A DNA stretch of 64,000 nucleotides, taken from assembly GCF_003202435.1 (NCBI RefSeq), contig NZ_QJHK01000003.1, positions 1 to 64,000 on the forward strand, written 5' to 3'. Positions within the stretch are counted from its first letter, which is position 1. Each line of letters starts with the position of its first letter. Below, piece by piece: positions 45,987 to 54,147 of the stretch. A model generated the notes under the pieces. That model saw nothing but the letters and a program-made list of their open reading frames with translations, was not told the origin of the DNA and made no database searches. This DNA comes from Flavobacterium cheongpyeongense (lineage in GTDB: Bacteria; Bacteroidota; Bacteroidia; Flavobacteriales; Flavobacteriaceae). Made by a program: the position numbers and the translations under genes.

Positions 45987-48005
45987 ATGAAAAAAAACAT
46001 CATCATATCGTCTTTATTTTTTTCAACAGTAATTTTTGCGCAAAACAAAGGTTTGGTAGCCAATTCTGAAAGCCCATATTCTAAATTACAGTGTGTAGGT
46101 TTACAGGATGTGAAATGGACGAGCGGTTTTTGGAAAGAACAATTTGATGTTGAAACCCAAAACACATTGCCGTATATGTGGGATTTGTATCATAATGACG
46201 AAGTATCTCATGCTTACGCGAATTTCGAAATTGCAGCCGGAGAAACTAAGGGAACTTTTAAAGGCCCCTCTTTTCATGATGGCGATTTTTACAAGATTTT
46301 TGAAGGAATGGCAGCGACTTATGCCGTAACAAAAGATAAAAAACTGGATGCCGAAATGGATAAGGCCATTGCTTTATTTGCTAAAGTACAGCGTAAAGAT
46401 GGTTACCTGCACACACCGGTTTTAATCGATGAACGCTGGGGCACGCTTGGCCCGGAAGAAGTGAAAAAGCAACTGGGTTTCGAGAAATACAATATGGGGC
46501 ATTTAATGACGGCAGCCTGCATTCATTACCGGGCAACTGCGAAAACCAATTTCTTAAATATTGCAAAAGGGGTTGCTGATTTTTTGTATGATTTTTACAA
46601 AAAAGCTTCACCGGAATTGGCACGAAATGCCATTTGCCCATCTCATTATATGGGAATTGTCGAAATGTACCGTACGACTAAAAATCCCAAATATCTCGAA
46701 TTAGCGAATAATCTTATTGATATCAGAGGAACTACAAATGACGGAACAGATGACAATCAGGACAGGATTCCGTTTAGACAACAAACTACTGCAATGGGAC
46801 ATGCGGTTAGAGCTAATTATCTGTACGCAGGTGTAGCCGATTTATATGCTGAAACCGGAGAGAAAAAATTACTGGATAATTTAGAGTCTATCTGGGATGA
46901 TGTGACCTACCGCAAAATGTACATTACAGGTGCCTGCGGCTCTTTGTATGACGGCGTTTCTCCAGATGGTACTTCATACAATCCTGCCGATGTACAGAAA
47001 ATTCATCAGGCCTACGGAAGACCGTTTCAATTGCCAAATGCTACCGCGCATACAGAAACTTGTGCGAACATTGGGAATGTGCTATGGAATTGGAGAATGC
47101 TTCAGATTACGGCCGATGCCAAATATGCAGATATAGTTGAATTGGCATTATATAATAGTGTATTATCAGGAATAAGTCTGGAAGGAAAGGAATTCTTTTA
47201 TAATAATCCGCTGAATGTTTCTAAAGATTTACCTTTTAAGCAGCGTTGGAGCAAAGAACGCGAAGGCTATATTGCGTTATCTAATTGTTGTGCCCCGAAC
47301 GTGACCAGAACTATTGCTGAGGTGGGCAACTATGCTTATAACTTTTCGAAAGAAGGATTGTATGTGAATTTGTATGGAAGTAATAATTTGAATTCGGCTA
47401 CGCTCACAGGCGAAAAAATTGAAATCGAACAGCAAACCAATTATCCGTGGGATGGCAAAATTACTTTGAAAATTCTAAAAGCACCAAAAGATATTTACGC
47501 TTTTTTATTAAGAATTCCTGGCTGGAGTCAGGGGACAACGATCTCAGTGAATGGGAAAAGTATCAATGAAACTATAGCTTCAGGGTCGTATCAAAAAATA
47601 GCACAAAAGTGGAAAAAGGGAGATGTCATCGAATTGAATATTCCAATGCCGGTTGAACTGATGCAGGCGAATCCATTGGTCGAAGAAATAAAAAATCAGG
47701 TGGCTGTAAAAAGAGGACCAATTGTATATTGTTTAGAATCGAATGAGCTTCCTGCCAATACAAAAGTGAATGATGTTGTCTTGGATGTCAATTCTAAATT
47801 CACAACAGATTTTATCAAAATCCGCAACAGACAATTGTTGTGTATAACTGCCAGTTCATCAATTAATAATGATACCTCCTGGGACAAAAAACTGTACAAA
47901 CCGCTTTCGGCAAAAGACAGTAAAGAATATACTTTGAAGTTAATTCCTTATTTTGCATGGGGAAATAACGGTAAAGGCGAAATGTCGGTTTGGTTGTCGC
48001 ATTAA
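45987..48005 (+). CDS. GH127-family glycosidase (beta-L-arabinofuranosidase or aceric acid hydrolase type)
   Basis: This 672-residue protein has a signal peptide (IISSLFFSTVIFAQ) and a GH127 barrel: QDVKWTSGFWKEQFDVET near 33, YHNDEVSHAYANFEIA, FKGPSFHDGDFYKIFEGMAA near 92 and GHLMTAACIHYRAT near 170. The acid/base Glu with a zinc Cys is in AHTETCANIGNVLW near 357, and the Cys pair in LSNCCAPNVTRTIAEV near 434. This equals the cysteine-glutamate zinc site of the family, in which one Cys is the nucleophile. Family members cut beta-L-arabinofuranose or, in rhamnogalacturonan II degradation, aceric acid. Which applies cannot be told; pectin context supports both. Confidence 0.88.
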   Translation: MKKNIIISSLFFSTVIFAQNKGLVANSESPYSKLQCVGLQDVKWTSGFWKEQFDVETQNTLPYMWDLYHNDEVSHAYANFEIAAGETKGTFKGPSFHDGDFYKIFEGMAATYAVTKDKKLDAEMDKAIALFAKVQRKDGYLHTPVLIDERWGTLGPEEVKKQLGFEKYNMGHLMTAACIHYRATAKTNFLNIAKGVADFLYDFYKKASPELARNAICPSHYMGIVEMYRTTKNPKYLELANNLIDIRGTTNDGTDDNQDRIPFRQQTTAMGHAVRANYLYAGVADLYAETGEKKLLDNLESIWDDVTYRKMYITGACGSLYDGVSPDGTSYNPADVQKIHQAYGRPFQLPNATAHTETCANIGNVLWNWRMLQITADAKYADIVELALYNSVLSGISLEGKEFFYNNPLNVSKDLPFKQRWSKEREGYIALSNCCAPNVTRTIAEVGNYAYNFSKEGLYVNLYGSNNLNSATLTGEKIEIEQQTNYPWDGKITLKILKAPKDIYAFLLRIPGWSQGTTISVNGKSINETIASGSYQKIAQKWKKGDVIELNIPMPVELMQANPLVEEIKNQVAVKRGPIVYCLESNELPANTKVNDVVLDVNSKFTTDFIKIRNRQLLCITASSSINNDTSWDKKLYKPLSAKDSKEYTLKLIPYFAWGNNGKGEMSVWLSH

Positions 48006-48022
48006 CATCATAAATGAATTAA

Positions 48023-48934
48023 ATGAAAAATAAACAATTATTCCTGCTGGTTTTATTTGCAATCGTTCAAATGCAGGCACAGGAATTTATTCCGCTGTGG
48101 ACGAAGTACAAAATGCCAAATTCCAAAGGATTAGTTGTTAAGGACAGTATCAATAATGAGCGTGTAATGCAGGTGGGAACGCCGGGTATTCACGCTTTTT
48201 TTACCTCCAATCAAGAAAATAAAGGTGCTGCCGTTTTGATAATTCCCGGTGGTGGTTACCATCATTTGTCATATAATATCAGTGGTTTTCAACTGGCAAA
48301 GTGGTTCAACACAATGGGAATAAATGCTTTTGTACTGACGCATCGGTTACCCATTTCTCCTGATATTATAGAAAGAGAAAAAGCACCGCTTCAGGATGCT
48401 GAAAGAGCGATGAGAATTATTCGAAAAAATGCAGGAAATTGGAAAATTGATACTAACAAAATCGGCGTGATGGGTTGTTCTGCAGGAGGACATTTGGCAG
48501 CAAGCCTTGGAACAATAAAAGATGATTTTTCTCTTATTGGTGATGAATATGATCCTTACTCTTTTAAACCCGATTTTATGATATTGATTTCTCCGGTCAT
48601 TGATATGGGAAAAGAAAGTCATAAAGGGAGTTTTGAAAATCTGCTTGGTTCCAATCCATCTCCTGAATTAATAAAAAAATATTCTTTACAGTTTCAGGTA
48701 AGCGATTATACTCCGCCCACTTTTATTGCACATGCTTTTAATGATAAAACGGTATCGCCAAAAAACAGTTTGCTTTTTTACGATGCTTTGCTCGCAAATA
48801 AAATCCCTTCGAGCCTTCATATATTCAATCAGGGCGGACATGCGATTGCATTGCGAAACAACCCCGGATCTGCCAATTTATGGACTGGTATTTGTGAAAT
48901 GTGGCTGATGGAAATGAATATTCTTAAAAATTAA
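48023..48934 (+). CDS. Secreted alpha/beta-hydrolase carbohydrate esterase
   Basis: This 303-residue protein has a signal peptide (LFLLVLFAIVQMQAQ) and an alpha/beta-hydrolase fold. The oxyanion loop is IIPGGGYHHLSYN near 75, the nucleophile Ser is in GVMGCSAGGHLAAS near 155, the acid Asp in FNDKTVSPKNS near 240, and the His in FNQGGHAIAL near 272. Relatives include acetylxylan, pectin-acetyl and feruloyl esterases. In this locus removal of acetyl or feruloyl groups from pectin is the likely role. It is 17 bases after the GH127 stop and 18 before the CE8 gene, so all three are in one unit. Confidence 0.85.
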   Translation: MKNKQLFLLVLFAIVQMQAQEFIPLWTKYKMPNSKGLVVKDSINNERVMQVGTPGIHAFFTSNQENKGAAVLIIPGGGYHHLSYNISGFQLAKWFNTMGINAFVLTHRLPISPDIIEREKAPLQDAERAMRIIRKNAGNWKIDTNKIGVMGCSAGGHLAASLGTIKDDFSLIGDEYDPYSFKPDFMILISPVIDMGKESHKGSFENLLGSNPSPELIKKYSLQFQVSDYTPPTFIAHAFNDKTVSPKNSLLFYDALLANKIPSSLHIFNQGGHAIALRNNPGSANLWTGICEMWLMEMNILKN

Positions 48935-48952
48935 TAACCATATCTTAATCTT

Positions 48953-49945
48953 ATGAAATATATTGTGGCTTTTTTTCTGCTCTTTAATATCGCTGTGATT
49001 TCAGCGCAAACAACAGATAACCGATTTGAATTAACTGTGGCACAGGATGGTTCCGGAGATTTTAAAACCATTCAGGAGGCGATTAACAAAGTAAGGGATC
49101 ATGCCGAAAAACGTGTTGTAATTTTAATAAAAGAGGGTACTTATAATGAAAAAGTAGTAATTCCGGCTTTTAAAAGAAACATTACTTTAAAAGGTTTAGA
49201 CAGAGAAAAGACGATTATTTCATACAACGATTATTCCGGAAAACCTTTCAGAGGAATTGATGTTACGGGAGACACAAAATTTAGTACTTATACGTCTTAT
49301 ACTTTGTTAGTTCAGGGAAATGATTGTTCAATAGAGAATCTGACTGTAGAAAATACAGCAGGAAAAGTAGGTCAGGCCGTAGCCCTTCATACCGAGGGAG
49401 ACAGGGTTTCTGCAAAAAACTGTTCAATTTTAGGAAACCAGGACACTTTATATCTTGCAAAAGGAGGTACAAGAAATTATTTTGAAAACTGTTACATAAA
49501 TGGGACTACCGATTTTATTTTTGGTGCTGCAACAGCCTATTTTTACAATTGCACGATTGAAAGTTTAAGTAATTCGTATGTTACGGCGGCATCAACGACT
49601 CAGGAAGATCAATACGGATTTGTGTTTGTAGATTGTAAACTTACAGCCAAAGACAATACGGTAGATAAGGTTTTTCTCGGACGTCCCTGGAGACCTTTTG
49701 CACAAACTGTATTTATTAATTCGGAATTGGGGTCACATATCGTACCCGAAGGCTGGAATCCGTGGAAAGGCGATAAAAATTTTCCTGAAAAAGAAAAGAC
49801 AGTGTTTTATGCTGAATTTGGCAGTAAAGGAGAAGGAGCCAAAGATTTATCCAAAAGAGCTTTATGGTCGCATCAATTAAAAAAATCCGATCTTAAAAAG
49901 TATAATTTAGAAAAAGTCCTTAATGGCTGGAATCCAAAATTATAA
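48953..49945 (+). CDS. Pectin methylesterase, CE8 (second copy)
   Basis: This 330-residue protein has a signal peptide (YIVAFFLLFNIAVISAQ). It begins TVAQDGSGDFKTIQEAIN and shows the CE8 sites: GQAVALHTEGDR near 142, QDTLYLAKGGTRNYF near 162, the catalytic Asp in GTTDFIFGAATAY near 184 and VFLGRPWRPFAQTVF near 241. It is shorter at the C-terminus than the 22971 copy and is closer to the standard length. It is the last gene before the SusCD leader; no terminator is obvious after its stop, so read-through is possible. Confidence 0.92.
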   Translation: MKYIVAFFLLFNIAVISAQTTDNRFELTVAQDGSGDFKTIQEAINKVRDHAEKRVVILIKEGTYNEKVVIPAFKRNITLKGLDREKTIISYNDYSGKPFRGIDVTGDTKFSTYTSYTLLVQGNDCSIENLTVENTAGKVGQAVALHTEGDRVSAKNCSILGNQDTLYLAKGGTRNYFENCYINGTTDFIFGAATAYFYNCTIESLSNSYVTAASTTQEDQYGFVFVDCKLTAKDNTVDKVFLGRPWRPFAQTVFINSELGSHIVPEGWNPWKGDKNFPEKEKTVFYAEFGSKGEGAKDLSKRALWSHQLKKSDLKKYNLEKVLNGWNPKL

Positions 49946-50299
49946 AAACAACTGCAATAACTTTTTCTACTATAATAAGTGTATTTTTAAATTTAAAGGC
50001 TGCTTTTAGAAAATCTTTATGAGTTTTCAAATCTCGTTTGATACAAATCTTCTTGTCTGAATAAAATTAAATACTCATTTTCAGACTGTTGGATTGTATA
50101 ATCTGAAATTTCAAGAGTATTGTGATTATAAAAGACCATATTTTAGTTTAAACACAACAGGTTTATAAAAGATCATTCTCATATTAACCCATAAGAATGA
50201 ATAAAATCTTATTTACATTAATAAGAATTTACATCAAAAAAGTTGGCTTTTTAATTTTTTTTTAATTTTTTTAATTTTTTTTTGATTATGCAGATATGC
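49946..50299. other. Intergenic region before the SusC leader
   Basis: The stretch is AT-rich. It contains the short inverted repeats ATTCTCATATTAACCCATAA-GAAT near 50175-50198 and TCTTATT/AATAAGA near 50207-50226, which share ATAAGAAT. No gene is supported. It may carry activator sites for the SusCD promoter. Confidence 0.4.
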
Positions 50300-50338
50300 T
50301 ATATTTGTAAGTTTTTTACTTAGAAGAAATCGATTTCC
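50300..50338 (+). promoter_or_regulatory. SusC leader promoter element and palindromic operator
   Basis: TATATTTG at 50300-50307 fits TAnnTTTG. A TTG at 50282 lies only 15 bases upstream, shorter than usual. GAAATCGATTTC (50326-50337), a perfect 12-base palindrome, follows just past the expected start of transcription and matches the inner part of the LacI consensus (GNAANCGNTTNC). The same core (ATCGAT centre) is in the GH28 promoter. Confidence 0.6.
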
Positions 50339-50350
50339 TACGTTCTCTCC

Positions 50351-50386
50351 ATGAAAAAAAAATGCAATCAATTGCTTTTATTGTAA
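50351..50386 (+). CDS. 11-codon leader ORF in the SusC 5' region
   Basis: ATG, three Lys codons, Cys, Asn, Gln, four Leu codons, stop. It is the only ATG between the promoter element and the first terminator-like hairpin, which starts 11 bases after the stop. That is the layout of a leader peptide with an attenuator. The run of four Leu codons is notable. It could equally be noncoding. Confidence 0.35.
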   Translation: MKKKCNQLLLL

Positions 50387-50397
50387 CTGATTTAATT

Positions 50398-50424
50398 AAA
50401 ACACCTTGATTTTAGGTGTTTTTT
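50398..50424 (+). terminator. Terminator-like hairpin in the SusC leader
   Basis: AAAACACCT (50398-50406) pairs with AGGTGTTTT (50414-50422) around a 7-base loop, followed by TT. A transcript from 50300 would end here at about 110 bases unless it reads through. Confidence 0.8.
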
Positions 50425-50476
50425 CTTGTTTATTTTCTTTGTATCTTGTTATATTCAAAATTTTCCTTTTTTTTTT

Positions 50477-50508
50477 AGTGTAACATGATTTTGTCTTACA
50501 CTTTTTTG
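50477..50508 (+). terminator. Second terminator-like hairpin in the SusC leader
   Basis: AGTGTAA (50477-50483) pairs with TTACACT (50496-50502) around a 12-base loop and is followed by TTTTTG. It is weaker than the first hairpin. 240 AT-rich bases follow before the SusC start. Confidence 0.5.
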
Positions 50509-50744
50509 TTGATATGGTTTTTTTATTGGTTTTTTTTTAAGGATAATTTTGAAGCAGGATGCCACAGGACAGTTGTGATTTTCAATCATTATATTTTTGA
50601 AATCAAGTAATAAATGTGTTTTTAACGTTTAAAATTCTGCTGGCATTTAATAGCTGTCAAAATCTGGCTTTTTTTTAAACAATTAAGAATGTTTTTTTAT
50701 AACTAAAACTAACCTAACTATTAATCTAACTAAATCAAAGATTT

Positions 50745-53700
50745 ATGAAACAAGCACTTATAAAAAGATGTAGTTTTATTCTGTTTGCCTTGATGAGCAT
50801 TGTTACTTATGCCCAAACTGGAAGCAGTCAAATTAAGATCACAGGTACGGTTACCGATAATTCAGGCTTGCTATTGCCTGGGGTAAACGTAACGGAGAAG
50901 TCAACAAAAAATACTGTTACCACGGATTACAGCGGTAGATATCAAATTAATGTTAAGCCTGGCGCAACATTAGTTTTTTCTTTTATCGGGATGAAGAAAA
51001 TTGAAATTCCATTAAACGGTCGTACAAATCTAGACGCGAAGCTACAGGAAGATTCTAATGTATTAGATGACATTGTTGTTGTAGCATACGGTACGCAGAA
51101 AAAGAATAATATCACTGGTGCTATTGCAACTATTGATATGGAAAAAATCCAGGATTTACCCGTATCGAATTTATCAGAGGCTCTGAGAGGGCAGGTTCCA
51201 GGTGTTTCGATTAATGGAGGTTCTGGGCGACCTGGAACAGCAGCAGATATTCAGATTCGTCAAACATTTTCTTTGTCAAAAGATGGTGGTAATGATCTTC
51301 CTTTGATTGTAATTGATGATATGGTTCAGATAGATCCTACTACTGGCAGATCTTCATTAGATACTTTTAATAGATTAGATCCTTCTGAGATAGAAAGTTT
51401 AACAGTTTTAAAAGATGGATCTGCAGCTATTTATGGCTCTCGTGCTTCTCAAGGGGCAATAATTGTTAAAACTAAAAGAGGAAAATCGGGTGTTACTAAG
51501 TTTAATTATATCAGTCAATTTGCAGTAAATGATGCTGTAAGTCATAGTAAAACAATGAATTCTTATCAATACGGACTTTGGGCTAACCGATTTTTGATAG
51601 CTGATAATAGAGCCGGAACAAATAATGCAAGTCTTTTTTCTGCAGATGAGTTGGAACAAATGAAGAATTTGAATTATGACTGGCTGGATAAGGCTTGGAA
51701 ACCGGCTATACAACAAAAACATGCACTTACTGTTAGTGGGGGTAATGATAAAGCCACTTACTTTGCTGGTGCTAATTATTTTACACAAGGTGCTAATCTT
51801 GGAGAACAACAATACGATAAATGGAACTTTCGTGCAGGAATGACAGCTAAGGTTTCTAAAAATTTAGATTTTTCCGCTTCTGTTTCTGCACTGACAGGTC
51901 ATACAGAAAAATCTTACTCTAAGGCTTCTGCAAACATTAATGACAGTAGCTATGGTTCTAAAGCAAATGGTGGTGGGGAACAACAAGATTATGGATATTT
52001 ATTACATATGCCAAAATATATTCCTTGGCAAACAACTGTTAATGGTCAAGAATACTGGATGTCGCCTTTTCCTAGAACTGATCGAAACTTAGGAAGTGCA
52101 AATGCTAATACGACAATTGCGGGTTGGAATTACTTTGCAACTTTAGATAACGGTTCTAAATCTATAAATGATGATTTTGGTTATAATGTCAATATGTCTT
52201 TAAACTATAAAGTGCCTTTTATTAGAGGACTGTCTTTCAAAGGGACTTTTGCAAGAAGTGAGAATATTGATAAAACTGAACAAATTCAGTTGCCGTATGT
52301 CATGGCAAGAATTAAAAATTATGAAACTCAGGATAATCACTTAGCTAGTGGGGCAACTGACTCAGATTATTCTATAGACACTAATGTAAGAAATGCAAGG
52401 GTTTATTATGACACAGCTCTTAATAAAAGCACTCAAACTAACTTTTTTGCTAATTACGACAGAACTTTCGGAAATCATGAAATAAGTGCTATGGCTGCTG
52501 TTGAAAAGTCAGAAGCAGAATACAATAGTACACGTTTGGCTTATGAAGGAACAACGGCTGACTACTTAGGAACTTATTTGACAGCAGGGACTCTCTCTAC
52601 TTCTAACTCAACGGCACTAAGAGGCGAATCAGGAACGCTTTCTTATTTAGGTCGTTTGAATTACAGCTATAAATCAAAATATTTATTTCAATTTGTTTTC
52701 CGTACTGATGCATCTACAAAATTTGCACCTGAAAATTACTATGGTTTTTTCCCTTCACTACAAGCGGGTTGGGTAATGTCTAAAGAAGATTGGTTTCAGG
52801 ATATCTTACCAGGCGTAAATAATTTCAAATTGCGTTATTCTATTGGTAAAACCGGAAAGGATAATATTTTACCTTGGCGTTGGGCAACATACTATGATAT
52901 AATTGCTGATAAAGGATACGTGTTTGGTACGGGCACAACTGCAGGTGTAAATGCAGGAGGTACTTTAGGAAGTGGAATTAATACAAGAGTATCACCAAAT
53001 AGAAATGTAGGTTGGGATGCTACAGTAAAAAATAATTTTGGTATAGATGCAGCATTTTTAAGAAACAGATTGCAGATAACAACAGATTTGTACTATGATA
53101 GGACAAAAGAAATGTTAACAGCAGCAGCAAGTACAGTTGGAGTGCCGATATCTGTAGGGGGAGGTTTTGCAGAAGAAAACTTAGCGAGTATTGATGCTTG
53201 GGGAGCAGAATTCAGTATTAATTGGAATGATAAAATAAAAGATAATTTTAGATATAATGTAGGGGTAAACTTCGGTTTTGCTAGTGCTAAACAAGGAGCT
53301 TATTACGATGTTCCGTATGCATTACCATCTACTAATCAAAGAAGGGAAGATACATCATTAATTTATCCACAATGGGGATTCCAAACATGGAAAGATACTT
53401 CTACACGTGATGGGATCTTACGTACTGATGAAGATATTCAAAAGTATTGGAATTACTTAACTGAAAGGGCTACAGCTGCTGGAGGTACTCCAAATTATAA
53501 TGGTATTATAGATGTATCAGGAATGAGAAGAGGAATGTTGGCTTATAAAGATTTAGGTGGTGTTTTTGATAGTACAACAGGAGTTCAAAAAGGACCTGAT
53601 GGAAGAATTATGACAGGAGAGGATTTTACAAAGTTAGTTAACAAGAATAAAACTTATGGATTTACTACTAATTTAGGGATGTCTTATAAATCATTTTTTA

Positions 53701-54128
53701 TGAAGACTCAAATCGCTACATCTTGGGGAGGTTATAGATCAGTTGATGTAGTGAAACAAGGTGTTGGTTCAACTCATAATATGTGGGCACATGAGAGTTA
53801 TTGGAGTGATATGTATGGAGATGATAACACAGATGGTAAATATCCTAACCTAGCTTATTATGATTCATCAATGCTTGGTTCTGCTTCAGATTTCTGGCAA
53901 TTAAATACTTTCCGTTGTACAGTAAGAAACTTAACTCTGGGTTTTCAACTTCCTAAAGAAATTTTGTCTGAGCTTAAAATTTCTAATGCAAGCATTGGGG
54001 TTACAGGAAATAATCTTTGGGATTTGTATAATCCATACCCAGACCATTATCGTAACATGTATGATACTTCGTATGAAGCCTATCCAACACTTAGAACATG
54101 GTCAGTTAACTTAAACATTACATTCTAA
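50745..54128 (+). CDS. susC: SusC-type TonB-dependent outer-membrane transporter
   Basis: This 1127-residue protein has a signal peptide (FILFALMSIVTYAQ). The carboxypeptidase-D-like domain covers about 28-100 (IKITGTVTDNSG, GVNVTEKST, GRYQINVKPGATLVFSF). The TonB-box region DDIVVVAYGTQKKNN lies near 108-120. The plug (LSEALRGQVPGVSINGG, VLKDGSAAIYGSRASQG) lies near 145-240, followed by a long beta-barrel ending in TWSVNLNITF with a terminal Phe. With SusD it captures and imports oligosaccharides across the outer membrane. The gene shares a unit with SusD 19 bases downstream. It lies after a 430-base leader with an attenuator-like layout. The pectin oligomer specificity is inferred from neighbours. 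Confidence 0.95.
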   Translation: MKQALIKRCSFILFALMSIVTYAQTGSSQIKITGTVTDNSGLLLPGVNVTEKSTKNTVTTDYSGRYQINVKPGATLVFSFIGMKKIEIPLNGRTNLDAKLQEDSNVLDDIVVVAYGTQKKNNITGAIATIDMEKIQDLPVSNLSEALRGQVPGVSINGGSGRPGTAADIQIRQTFSLSKDGGNDLPLIVIDDMVQIDPTTGRSSLDTFNRLDPSEIESLTVLKDGSAAIYGSRASQGAIIVKTKRGKSGVTKFNYISQFAVNDAVSHSKTMNSYQYGLWANRFLIADNRAGTNNASLFSADELEQMKNLNYDWLDKAWKPAIQQKHALTVSGGNDKATYFAGANYFTQGANLGEQQYDKWNFRAGMTAKVSKNLDFSASVSALTGHTEKSYSKASANINDSSYGSKANGGGEQQDYGYLLHMPKYIPWQTTVNGQEYWMSPFPRTDRNLGSANANTTIAGWNYFATLDNGSKSINDDFGYNVNMSLNYKVPFIRGLSFKGTFARSENIDKTEQIQLPYVMARIKNYETQDNHLASGATDSDYSIDTNVRNARVYYDTALNKSTQTNFFANYDRTFGNHEISAMAAVEKSEAEYNSTRLAYEGTTADYLGTYLTAGTLSTSNSTALRGESGTLSYLGRLNYSYKSKYLFQFVFRTDASTKFAPENYYGFFPSLQAGWVMSKEDWFQDILPGVNNFKLRYSIGKTGKDNILPWRWATYYDIIADKGYVFGTGTTAGVNAGGTLGSGINTRVSPNRNVGWDATVKNNFGIDAAFLRNRLQITTDLYYDRTKEMLTAAASTVGVPISVGGGFAEENLASIDAWGAEFSINWNDKIKDNFRYNVGVNFGFASAKQGAYYDVPYALPSTNQRREDTSLIYPQWGFQTWKDTSTRDGILRTDEDIQKYWNYLTERATAAGGTPNYNGIIDVSGMRRGMLAYKDLGGVFDSTTGVQKGPDGRIMTGEDFTKLVNKNKTYGFTTNLGMSYKSFFMKTQIATSWGGYRSVDVVKQGVGSTHNMWAHESYWSDMYGDDNTDGKYPNLAYYDSSMLGSASDFWQLNTFRCTVRNLTLGFQLPKEILSELKISNASIGVTGNNLWDLYNPYPDHYRNMYDTSYEAYPTLRTWSVNLNITF

Positions 54129-54147
54129 ATTTAAATTAATAGAAACA

